Below are positions 26,101 to 38,100 of a stretch of DNA of 64,000 nucleotides, in pieces. Within the stretch, counting starts at the first letter, position 1, and each line of letters opens with the position of its first letter. The position numbers and the translations under genes are program-made. The notes beneath the pieces were generated by a model, which did no database searches, had not been told where the DNA came from, and saw only the letters and a list, made by a program, of their open reading frames with translations. The DNA lies in NCBI GenBank assembly GCA_018857735.1, contig JABMCL010003078.1, positions 277,001 through 341,000 on the forward strand, in the 5' to 3' direction. The stretch is from Alviniconcha marisindica (lineage: Eukaryota > Mollusca > Gastropoda > Provannidae).

Positions 26101-29100
26101 GAGTGCCTTACCTGTGGCTTTTTTTCACTTTTGAGCCAAACCTTTCTGGGGAGGGGGTTGCGAAAGGAGTGTCTTGTCATGTGGAAATTACAGTTACGTG
26201 ATGAGTGCTATTCAGCGACTCTGCTTGCAAAGCCCGCTATACCGTGCTGTCTGTTGCAGATACTGTTTTCCCTTTGGTCGACCTGAAGGGGCACTGAAGG
26301 CAACCCTGTCCCTGCTGGAGCGGGTAAGAACACAGGCCACAGGGAGAAGGTTCGAGTCCTTCAAACTGGTTCCTCTGTCTGTGGCTTTGGCACGCTGAAT
26401 CATCAACCAAAAGCTTTTGTCTGTGGCTTCAGCATGCTGAATTGTCAACTGAAAGTCTTTGTTTGTGGCTTTGGCATGCTGAATTGTCAACTGAAGGCCT
26501 TTGTTTGTGGCTTTGGCATGCTGAATTGTCAAGCGAAAGCCTTTGTGGCTTTGGCACACTGAATCATCCACCAAAAACTTCTATCTGTGGCTTTGGCACA
26601 CTGAATCATCAACCAAAAGCTTTTGTCTGTGGCTTTGGCATGCTGAATTGGCAACTGAAAGCCTTTGTCTGTGGCTTTGGCATGCTGAATTGTCAGCTGA
26701 AAGCCTTTGTGGCTTTGGCACACTGAATCATCAACCAAAAACTTTTGTCTGTGGACCTAGCACACCAAATTGTCAACAAAAGCTTCAGTCTCAAACTGAT
26801 TCCTTGTGTCTGGGCTTTGGCACACTGAATCGTCAACCAAAAGCTTCAGTCTAAGTTTGAATTGGAGTACCTAGCTTTTGCTACAGTGTGTCATAAATGT
26901 CGGCGACTGATTTTTATTTTGCAGTTTTAAGCCCTGTTTATTAGATTTAAAATTGACTCGTGTGTGGTTATGATAGTCGGAGAATGTGAGGTCAGGCTAA
27001 AAAAGCTGCTAGTGTTGGGAATGAATGAGATTTGGGAGCAGAGCCCATGGTTTCGCTTTGCTTTCTGAGGGGGGAAAATTTGCACAAGACTTCTGACTCC
27101 TGCACCATCTGTATACATATGATGTTACCTAGATGCACCAAAACTTAGCTGTTAGCGTGTCACAAGCCTGTGTTGGTTATACAGACTCTCTGTTGTCTTA
27201 CATTGTGTGCATGTGTCCACAGGTGTGTGCATATGTGCATGCGTTTGTGTGTGTGTGGGTTAGTGGTAGTAAAAATTCTGTGGAATGGTCGGTAATGTTT
27301 GTGAACTGTTGGAGTTTTACTGTGACCCTCCGGAATTTCAGCAGCCTTCGTTTGTAATTAGCGCCAAAGATACTGTGTATTGTAGGCCAAGACAGAGCAA
27401 ATGCCCCGAGGACAGGCACAGAGAGTTATTGCTCTTCTGCTCTGGCTCCATGGCTAACGGCAGAGAATAATTGTATGCAATGCTCTTTGTCAGTTCATGG
27501 CTGGTCGCATGTAGAGAGTATGTTTGAGTGAAAAAAATCAAAGCGGGAAGGGAACGACAGAAAGGCAGAATTATGATGTCTTCTTTCCAGTGATCATTAT
27601 TGTAGCATCTTTGATTTGAATGAGGACAAAAAACAAAGTGGGAAGGGAATGACAGAAAGGCAGAATTATGATGTCTTGTTTCTAGTGATCGTTATTGTAG
27701 CGTCTTTGATGCGAGTGGCAAAATCAAAGCGGGACGGGAATGATGGAAAGGCAGAATTATAACGTCTTCTTTCCAGTGATACTTTGTGGTCGGCGCAACC
27801 AGCGTTCCTGCTGTTGTTTTGCCCTGATCTAACCATCATGGTCGACTGGGTGTTAAAAAAACAACAACTGTCAGTCCGTAGATATTTATCCTATTGTTCT
27901 GCTGTTGTGCACGAAGAAGAAGCAAGGGGGCAGAGACAGTTCAGTTCCAGGGAAGTCTGTCCTCGCTATTTTCCGAGGCTGTAAGAAGACCTGGGTTTTC
28001 GTGCTGTTTATCTTTGTTAATACTGCTGTTGGAAATGTGAAGTTGTTGATCGCTTTTATACAGCACTATTCTCTGCTCTGAAGCAGACTCGCTACACTCG
28101 CATGTGATTCTACGTGAGTGAATATCTTTTTATAGCGCATTTTTGAATATCCACTGAAGTGGTGTACTTACAGCGCTGGCATGGCTGGTGCCACATGGAA
28201 CTGCTGCCATCTCAGCACGTTCTGTGTACACCATACCACCATGCACCGTGTCACTTCATGGAAAGCCGCATACATAAAGTGTATGTGTGTTTAGCTGTGT
28301 GCAAAGTCCAAGCAGTCTAAATCTGACCTCCCTGTTTTGCTCGGCCGTAAGAAGACCTGGGCTTTCTTGCTGCATAATACCTTTGTCAATACTGCCGTTA
28401 GAACTGTGGAGGGTGCAAAGTCCAAGCAGTCCCCCAGAGAAGTTGCTGGTCTAGCTGACGCCCTTGCCTGGGCTCTGCGTGCTGTGCAGGTCCTGATGAA
28501 AGACATCGTCACCCCAGTGCCCCCGGAGGAAGTGCGGCAGGTGATCAAGAAGTGTCTGGAGAACGCTGCCTTGGTGAACTACACGAGGATTTCCGAGTAC
28601 GCCAAAATCGAAGGTAGGTTTGCCGGCGTTCTGCACCTGGCTCAAAGGCCTCTGGCGGAGTTTTAGCGGGATGTTTTTTTCCTGCTAGACCTGACGCCAC
28701 ATTTGAAACCTGGGCTGATCGTGAGGGTTTTTCCTGCTAGACCTGACACCACATTTGAAACCTGGGCTGATCGTGAGTTTTTTTTCCTGCTAGACCTGAC
28801 GCCACATTTGAAACCTGGGCTGATTGTGAGGGTTTTTCCTGCTAGAAATGACGCCACATTTAAAACCTGGGCTGACCATGAGACAGGGTGTGTGGATGGT
28901 CTCTTCAGCAGTTTTGCCAGTTTGGCTGAAGTTCAGCAACATCCATGATGACTGTGGTCTTGATTAAACAGGCAGGACAGGCTGGCGTTTGGACGTGTTT
29001 TGAGAATGGATGAAACAGTGACTTGAGATGGAGCTAGGTGTTCAACAAAACATTCCCAAGGCATTCAAAATTGTTTTTGTCTGATTGCAAAGGAAACCAT

Positions 29101-32100
29101 TTCTAGAATGAAGCCTGAATGGTTAATGGTAGCTTAGCGTGCTTGGTAATTAGGACTTGGCCGTCACTGTCACATCGGAGGTTACCATGTCAGCATTTGG
29201 TGCCCTGGTTAGTCTTGTGGCTGACATAAAGGGGTGACTAACGGACGTAGTGTTTCATATTGCTGTGAAGGCTGACAGAAAATGATGACTATTTGACATG
29301 GTTTAGTTTTTTCATCTCTGTGAGGGCTGACAGAAAAGGGGTGACTAACATGACAGAAAAGGGGTGACTGACAGACATGGTGTTTCCTGTTGCTATGACG
29401 GCTGTGAAGGCTGACAGACAAGGGGTGACTAACAGACATGGTGTTTCCTGTTGCTATGATGGCGGTGAGGGCTGACAGAAAAGGGGTGACTAACAGACAT
29501 GGTGTTTCCTGTTGCTATGATGGCTGTGAAGGCTGACAGAAAAGGGGTGACTGACAGGCATGGTGTTTCCTGTTGCTATGACGGCTGTGAAGGCTGACAG
29601 AAAAGGGGTGACTGACAGGCATGGTGTTCCGTAATCCTATTGATGTGACAGCTGTGTGTTTTTTATGACTGGAGAGATTGAATTGACATCTGTGCGTCTT
29701 TCACTGGATGATGATAGTAAAAAAAATTGTTTCCTCACTCTTTCACTGATTAGACAGATATCATTGTGTCTTTCTCTGGCTGATGAGATTGGCATCTGTG
29801 TGTCTTTCTCTGGCTGATGACAGCTTTGTGTCTTTCTCTGGCTGATGACGTATGTGTGTCTTTCTCTTGCTGATGACATCTGTGTGTCTTTCTCTGGCTG
29901 ATGACATATGTGTGTCTTTCTCTGGCCGATGACATCTGTGTCCTGCTGGCTGATGACATAGGTGTGTCTTTCTCAGGCTGATGACATATGGGTGTCTTTC
30001 TATGGCTGATGACATCTGTGTCTTTCTCTGGCTGATGACATAGATGTGCCTTTCTCTGGCTGATGACATCTGTGTCTCGCTGGCTGATGACATAGGTGTG
30101 TCTTTCTCAGGCTGATGACATGTGTGTCTTTCTATGGCTGATGACTTCTGTATCTTTCTCTGGCTGATGACATAGGTATGTCTTTCTCTGGTTGATGACA
30201 TAGGTATGTCTTTCTCTGGCTGATGACATCTGTGTCTCGCTGGCTGATGACATCTGTGTCTTTCTCTGGCTGAAGACATAGGTGTGTCTTTCTCTGGCTG
30301 ATCACGTCTGTGTCTTTCTCTGGCTGATAACATTTGTGTCTCGCTGGCTGATGACATCTGTGTCTTTCTCAGGCTGATGACATAGGTGTGTCTTTCTCTG
30401 GCTGATGACATCTGTGTCTCCCTGGCTGATGACATCTGTGTCTTTTTCAGGCTGATGACATAGGTGTGTCTTTCTCTGGCTGATGACATCTGTGTCTTTC
30501 TCTGGCTGATGACATAGGTGTGTCTTTCTCTGGCTGATGACATAGGTGTGTCTTTCTCTGGCTGATGACATCTGTGTCTCGCTGTCTGATGACATCTGTG
30601 TCTTTCTCTGGCTGATGACATCTGTGTGTCTTTCTCTGGCTGATGACATAGGTGTGTCTTTTCCTGGCTGGTGACATCTGTGTCTTTCTCTGGTGATGAC
30701 ATCTGTGTCTTTCTCTGGCTGGTGACATCTGTGTCTTTCTCTGGCTGATGACATCTGTGTGTCTTTCTCTGGCTGATGACAGGAAGAGCTCTCTCTCTCC
30801 CTCTCTCTCTCTCTGGTTGATGAGATTGAAAGCTTTGTGCGTTTATCTGGCTCATGAGATTGAATCGACAGCTGAGTGCTTCTCTCAGGCTCTGTGGTTT
30901 CTTCTGACTGAAGAGATTGAATTGACAGTGTGTGGCTTCTTCTGACTTGACAATGTGTGGTTTCTTCTGACTGAAGAGATTGAATTGACAGTGTGTGGCT
31001 TCCTCTGACTGAAAAGATCAGATTGACAGTGTGTGGCTTCCTCTGACTGAAAAGACTGAATTGACAGTGTGTGGCTTCCTCTGACTGAAAAGATTGAATT
31101 GACAGTGTGTGGCTTCCTCTGACTGAAAAGATTGAATTGACAGTGTGTGGCTTCCTCTGACTGAAAAGATTGAATTGACAGTGTGTGGCTTCCTCTGACT
31201 GAAAAGATTGAATTGACAGTGTGTGGCTTCCTCTGACTGAAGAGACTGAATTGACAGTGTGTGGCTTCCTCTGACTGAAGAGACTGAATTGACAGTGTGT
31301 GGCTTCCTCTGACTGAAAAGATCAATTGACAGTGTGTGGCTTCCTCTGACTGAAGAGACTGAATTGACAGTGTGTGGCTTCCTCTGACTGAAAAGACTTT
31401 AATTGACAGTGTGTGGCTTCCTCTGACTGAAAAGATTGAATTGACAGTGTGTGGCTTCCTCTGACTGAAAAGATTGAATTGACAGTGTGTGGCTTCCTCT
31501 GACTGAAAAGATTGAATTGACAGTGTGTGGCTTCCTCTGACTGAAAAGATTGAATTGACAGTGTGTGGCTTCCTCTGACTGAAAAGATTGAATTGACAGT
31601 GTGTGGCTTCCTCTGACTGAAGAGATTGAATTGACAGTGTGTGGCTTCCTCTGACTGAAAAGATCAGATTGACAGTGTGTGGCTTCCTCTGACTGAAGAG
31701 ACTGAATTGACAGTGTGTGGCTTCCTCATATTGATGCAATCATATTGGCAGCTGTGTGGTTTTCTTGGTTATTGAGATTGAATTGACAGATGTGTTTGTT
31801 TTCTCTCTGACTGATATTAGACTGAATTGACGCCTCTGTGGTTTTCTCTTACTGATGAGATTGTGCTGGCAGCTGTGTGGGTTTTTTCTTTTTTTCTGTG
31901 ACTGATGAGATTGATTTGGCAGCTGTCTTATTTTCTCTCAGTGATGAGATTGAATTGAAATATGTGTACTCTTTCCTGCTGATGAGACTGAATTGACAGT
32001 TGCGTTTTTTTGTTTAGATTTTTTTGTCTGCGTGAGGAGATTAAATTGACAGCTTTTTCCCCTCCTGAGATTGTATTGACAACTTTTTTCTTCTTCTCCC

Positions 32101-35100
32101 TCATGAGATTGAATTGACAGCTTTTTTGGGGCTTTTTCTCCCTCATGAGATTGAATTGACAGCTTTTTTGGGGCTTTTTCTCCCTCATGAGATTGAATTG
32201 ACAGCTTTTTTTTCTCTACTCCCTCATGAGATTGAATTGACAGCTCTTTTTTTTGCTTTTTCTCCATCATGAGATTGAATTGACAGCTTTTTTTTTCTTC
32301 TCCCTCATGAGATTGAATTGACAGCTGTATGCTTTCTCTGACCTCCATGCTGTACAGGACGCAAGAAAGGTGATGCTCGGTTTTACTGTGGCACTTGCTG
32401 TGTTTGTTTAGTTCCAGCGTTGTTACACAATACATTGTTCAGTTCCAGTGCTGCTTCACCACATTTTTGGCAGTCTGTAGCAATGTTCACGTTGATCTTC
32501 AAGTCACACCTCTACCACCTTTGTTTGGCAGAAAATATAGAAACTCACTTTTGTGTATTATTTGTATTTCGGACTCCTGTTTTTTTTCTTCTTCTTCTTC
32601 GTCATCGTTGTCTTTTAGTTAGGACAGCTAACCTCATGTACTTTCTGTGAATTTGGTTTTCTGTATGTGTACTCAAAGGGTATTCCCTGATTTTGTGTGG
32701 CCTTGACAGTGTGTAACAGTGGACAGGTCCTTTTTTTTTTTTCATGCACAAACTCAGTTTGCAGTGCCGTATTTTTGTTCTCCAAAAAAGAAAAAGAAAA
32801 AATCTTTTCAAGAGTTTTGGATTAAGAGCTGTGCCTGTCTGATGTTAAATCTTAAATCCTCCCAAAGCAGTACTGGCCTGTGTGTGTTAAATTTTGAATC
32901 CTCCCAAAGCAACACTGGCCTGTGTGATGTTAAATTTTAAATCCTCCCAAAGCAACACTGGCCTGTCTGATGTTAAATTTTAAATCCTCCCAAAGCAGTA
33001 CTGTCCTGTCTGATGTTAAATTTTAAATCCTCCCAAAGAAACATTGGCCTGTCTGATGTTAAATCTTAAATCCTCCCAAAGAAACATTGGCCTGTCTGTG
33101 TCTGTGTTAAATTTTAAATCCTCCCAAAGCAGCACTGGCCTGTCTGATGTTAAATTTTAAATCCTCCCAAAGCAGTACTGTCCTGTCTGATGTTAAATTT
33201 TAAATCCTCCCAAAGCAGTACTATCCTGTCTGATGTTAAATTTTAAATCCTCCCAAAGAAACATTGGCCTGTCTGATGTTAAATCTTAAATCCTCCCAAA
33301 GAAACATTGGCCTGTCTGTGTCTGTGTTAAATTTTAAATCCTTCCAAAGAAACACTGGCCTGTGTGTGTTAAATTTTAAATCCTCCCAAAGCAGTACTGG
33401 CCTGTGTGATGTTAAATCTGAAATCCTCCCAAAGCAATACTGGCCTGTGTGATGTTAAATTTTGAATCCTCCCAAAGCAACACTGGTCTGTCTGATGTTA
33501 AATTTTAAATCCTCCCAAAGCAACACTGGCCTGTGTGATGTTAAATTTAAAATCCTCCCAAAGAAACACTGGCCTGTGTGATGTTAAATTTTAAATCCTC
33601 CCAAAGCAGTACTGGCCTGTGTGATGTTAAATTTTAAATCCTCCCAAAGCAACTATCCTGTTGATGTTAAATTTTAAATCCTCCCAAAGAAACATGGCCT
33701 GTCTGATGTTAAATTTAAATCCTCCCAAAGAAACATTGGCCTGTCTGTGTCTGTGTTAAATTTTAAATCCTTCCAAAGAAACACTGGCCTGTGTGATGTT
33801 AAATTTTAAATCCTCCCAAAGCAGTACTGGCCTGTGTGATGTTAAATTTAAATCCTCCCAAAGCAATACTGGCCTGTGTGATGTTAAATTTTAAATCCTC
33901 CCAAAGCAACACTGGCCTGTTGATGTTAAATTTTAAATCCTCCCAAAGCAACACTGGCCTGTGTGATGTTAAATTTTAAATCCTCCCAAAGAAACACTGG
34001 CCTGTGTGATGTTAAATTTTAAATCCTCCCAAAGCAGTACTGGCCTGTGTGATGTTAAATTTTAAATCCTCCCAAAGCAGTACTGGCCTGTGTGATGTTA
34101 AATTTTAAATCCTCCCAAAGCAACACTGGCCTGTGTGATGTTAAATTTTAAATCCTCCCAAAGAACACTGGCCTGTGTGATGTTAAATTTTAAATCCTCC
34201 CAAAGAAACACTGGCCTGTGTGATGTTAAATTTTAAATCCTCCCAAAGCAGTACTGGCCTGTGTGATGTTAAATTTTAAATCCTCCCAAAGAAACACTGG
34301 CCTGTGTGATGTTAAATTTTAAATCCTCCCAAAGCAACACTGGCCTGTGTGATGTTAAATTTTAAATCCTCCCAAAGCAACACTGGCCTGTTGATGTTAA
34401 ATTTTAAATCCTCCCAAAGAACACTGGCCTGTGTGATGTTAAATTTTAAAATCCTCCCAAAGAAACACTGGCCTGTGTGATGTTAAATTTTAAATCCTCC
34501 CAAAGCAACTGGCCTGTGTGATGTTAAATTTTAAATCCTCCCAAAGCAACACTGGCCTGTGTGATGTTAAATTTAAATCCTCCCAAAGAGTACTGGCCTG
34601 TGTGATGTTAAATTTTAAATCCTCCCAAAGCAACTGGCCTGTGTGATGTTAAATTTTAATCCTCCCAAAGCAGTACTGGCCTGTGTGATGTTAAATTTTA
34701 AATCCTCCCAAAGCAGTACTGGCCTGTGTGATGTTAAATTTTAAATCCTCCCAAAGCAACACTGGCGTCCTTAATTATAAATCCACCCACAGCAGTAACT
34801 TTGAACATTGAGTTTTTCCCCACAATGACTGTGAAATGAAATGTTACAAACTTTGCATTGCGAAAACCTCCACAGAATATTCAATATCTCAGTGACCGTG
34901 ACATAATTCACATGTGAGTGTGTGTTAGGAAGGTAAAACAACATCATGTTTTCGTCACAAGTTCATATTTTGGTCAAGTTTGAACTTCAGATTTTTGTTG
35001 CATGCATTGACAACGCTATGCACAAATGCTATTTGTGATTGCACCTGCTTTAGTATAACAGTTTACAGGAGATACTTGATGTGTCCTTAGACTGTGTAAA

Positions 35101-38100
35101 AGTGTAATGTTGGCTTTTCTCAGAGACTGTTTAACTTTAAGCTAGGCCTTTCAAACTTTATATTATTTTTCAAGTTTAAAATTGGTGAGTTGATGGACTT
35201 CACTCTTCTTCTTTTTTTACATCCTTTTTTTCCCTTCTACTTAGTAGGTGTCTGAGTGTGGAAAGCAGTTGGGTTTCTGTATTTTATATGACAGGATTTG
35301 TTTCTTTTTTGTATCAGAAATGTGTAGTGATCGTTCATGGGAACTACTGCAATTTACAAACAAGCCTCAAAAAAGCAAAACCAGAATGAAACACAAGTGC
35401 TTGAAATCAGCAAGAGTTGAATTGTTGGATAAGTACATTTTATAGTGTGTATTGCTGTGTCCAAATGTGGATGAGTTCACTCCATGTCATGGTTTGCCTT
35501 GTCCAGCTGTGGATGAACGCATTTTATTATGTATTTTATTTTGTCCAAGCACTTGCATTATCAATCTAGCCTTGATGTGTTTATAATTTCACAGCGTTTT
35601 GAAAGTGTATGCGTATCTGTCAAACAGATGTGACATGTTTTTTCAAAATTTATATTACTGTTACAGTGGAACTCCTTTGTGACAGCTGGGTTTATGTGAA
35701 TTTAATCTCCTTTAAAAAAACACAAAAAAAGGGTTAAAAAAAAGGGGGGGGGGGCTGTTAAAGGGATTAGCCTTCTCAAAACGTGTGCTGTCCAACAGGT
35801 ACAAGAGATTAAAACAAAAACAACTTGAGACAGGGGTTTTGTCTTAAAGTGCCTGTTGTTTTTGTAGCATTCCGCAGTTGAACACCTTGGAGGTCTGTCA
35901 TTGGCGGGAGCTGCCACAAGTAAAATTTTTGTTGCAACAAAACTTTTGTTGCGACTATCACATGTTTATTGCGACGAACGTGTGTTTGTTGCGACAAAAC
36001 ACATCTTTTGTCACAACAAAAATATGCTTGTTGCAGCAAAATTATGTTTGTTGTGAGAAACATATATGTTTGTCGCGACAAAACTTTTGTCGCAACAAAT
36101 ACCAGTCACAACAAACATAATTTTGTCATGACAAAAGTTTTGTGAGGACAAGCATACTTTTGTCACAACAAACATGTGCTTGTCGTGACAAAAGATGTGT
36201 TTTGTCATGACAAACGTGTGACATGATGTGTCATGACAAAAATGATACCTGTGGCAGCTCCCACCAATGACAGAGGTCACCCAGTCTATGCAACTGTACA
36301 CTGACAGGATGAGGAGATTGCATGGGTGACTGTTTCCTATTACCCTGCCACTTGGGCACCCACATACCATCTTCAGAGAATTTATCTCCCCTTTGTTGAA
36401 GGCAGAAGCTGTCATGCAAGGAGATTGTGATGGCTGAATATAGTCCCCACATAACTATGCAGTGAATAACCTCCCCACATAACTATGCAGTGAATAACCT
36501 CCCCACATAACTATGCTGTGAATAACATCCCCACATAACTATGCAGTGAATAACATGTTAATGTAGCCTCAGTGTTCTGGCTGGTGTCAAGTTGTGTGTC
36601 ACAGCCCAAGTTAAGGTGCCCAATGGGTGCTTGTATGACGTTAGTTATAATTTTTTTAACTAAAGTTCTGTGAGAACTAACAGGACTGGGTGCACAAAAC
36701 ACCATCAAGTTTTGTGGCTGGCCTTCTGCAGAGTGTGGCTTCTTTAAAGCTGGTCAGGAATCTGTGCTCACGTACCCCAGCACCAGGGTTAAAGGGGCCA
36801 TTTGTAGTCATTAGGTTCTGCTGTGAGTGTGATGCTTGGCTGTGTTTTACCTCCCAGTTGTCACTCATGAAACTCCGGTTCTTGTAAAATTCAGAGTAAA
36901 ATCAAGACACTTTAAAACCAGACTGAAGTTTTTATTTTGACCTCTTCTGCCTTTGAGACGGAGTATGTTTGAGAAGGCTAGTTCCCCGTGCAGAGCCTAG
37001 CTTCAAGGAGGAGTATGTCGAGGTCGTTTTTGATCCTTTTTACAAAGCGGAAGCGTGCTGTCACGGGTTTTGTCTGAAGTAGTCTGTCTTAAAGGGGTTC
37101 TGCTGTAGCATGTGTGTGTATGTTCATTGTCCAAAGTACTAAAAGACCACCTGCATTGTTTCTGTCCCACCAACCTGGCTTTGAAGGAGGAGGTGGTAGG
37201 TATCATCCATGTCCCTTTTGGCTGAGTGGAGCCATGTGCGCAGGATGTGTTTCTGTGCTGCCACTGTTCCCACAGTTCCCTGCACAACCCCGTAGTTTTA
37301 GTTCCACAGCCAGCCGGGCTTTTTTCAGTTCAAGTTCAGATGTCTTTCCCTTTTTTTCTTCTTCTGTAGCTGGGAAGTTGAAATCGACCCCACCCTTGTC
37401 TTTTTTTGTTTGTCTCCTCTCCTTTGTGTTTCCCTTGGAGCCGCGCGCCTTATTTTCAACTCGTGTGAAAAAGCAAGCCTGTGCCGTGATCGCTGACTGA
37501 CCACCTGGCTGACTGTGGTCCCTCAGAATTTTGGCTGTTGTCAGAATGAGATTTTAAACTTTTTAAACTTCACTTTCACTGTGTTTTACCAGCTCATAGC
37601 ACTTTTTTAATGACCTTGGATTTATATCACTGGGGCAGGGGGGTAGTTCAGTTCGTAGAGCGGCCGACTGAAAAGCCAGGTACAGTACTCATGCAGGTTC
37701 AAGTCCCAGGTGCGGCAAGGGATTTTTCTCCCAGAGTCAACTTAAATGCAGCCTCTCTTGTGGTGTTCATACAGCCCCTTCGTGCAGTCACATGCATGAG
37801 TATTTGTGCACACGTTAAAAATCCAAAACTTTAGCAGCCACACCATTCTTTGGACACACAGAAATACTACACACACACTGACAGGAATGGGTAGCACTGC
37901 TCGTGCATCTGCTGTGCTTTACCCAGGTAAGGTGACCTGAATTTTCCACAAGGGACAAAGAAGTACTAAAATAAAAAGTATTTAAAAAAAAAAAATCCAA
38001 AAAAAATCAGGCAAGTGAGGTAGAACTGAAAGTTGTATTTTTCAAAGTTCTAATCTGGTGATAACATGCCTTGATGTGGCCTAGATTTGACATGTACCTG

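Noticed and set aside
26350..26360. GGTTCGAGTCC, a perfect B-box string, just after the exon at 26323
   Set aside because: No A box at the right distance upstream (the exon lies there), so chance is the better explanation.
29761..31739. Long minus-strand open frames (364 and 284 codons) with highly repetitive peptides
   Set aside because: They are the translation of the 27-30 bp and 38 bp minisatellites. The 27-bp unit keeps one frame open and the 38-bp unit has no stop in the frames it cycles through. No splice or start context supports a gene.
29690..34775. CRISPR-like regularity of the repeat arrays
   Set aside because: Units are contiguous tandem repeats without unique spacers, in a eukaryotic intron; they are minisatellites.
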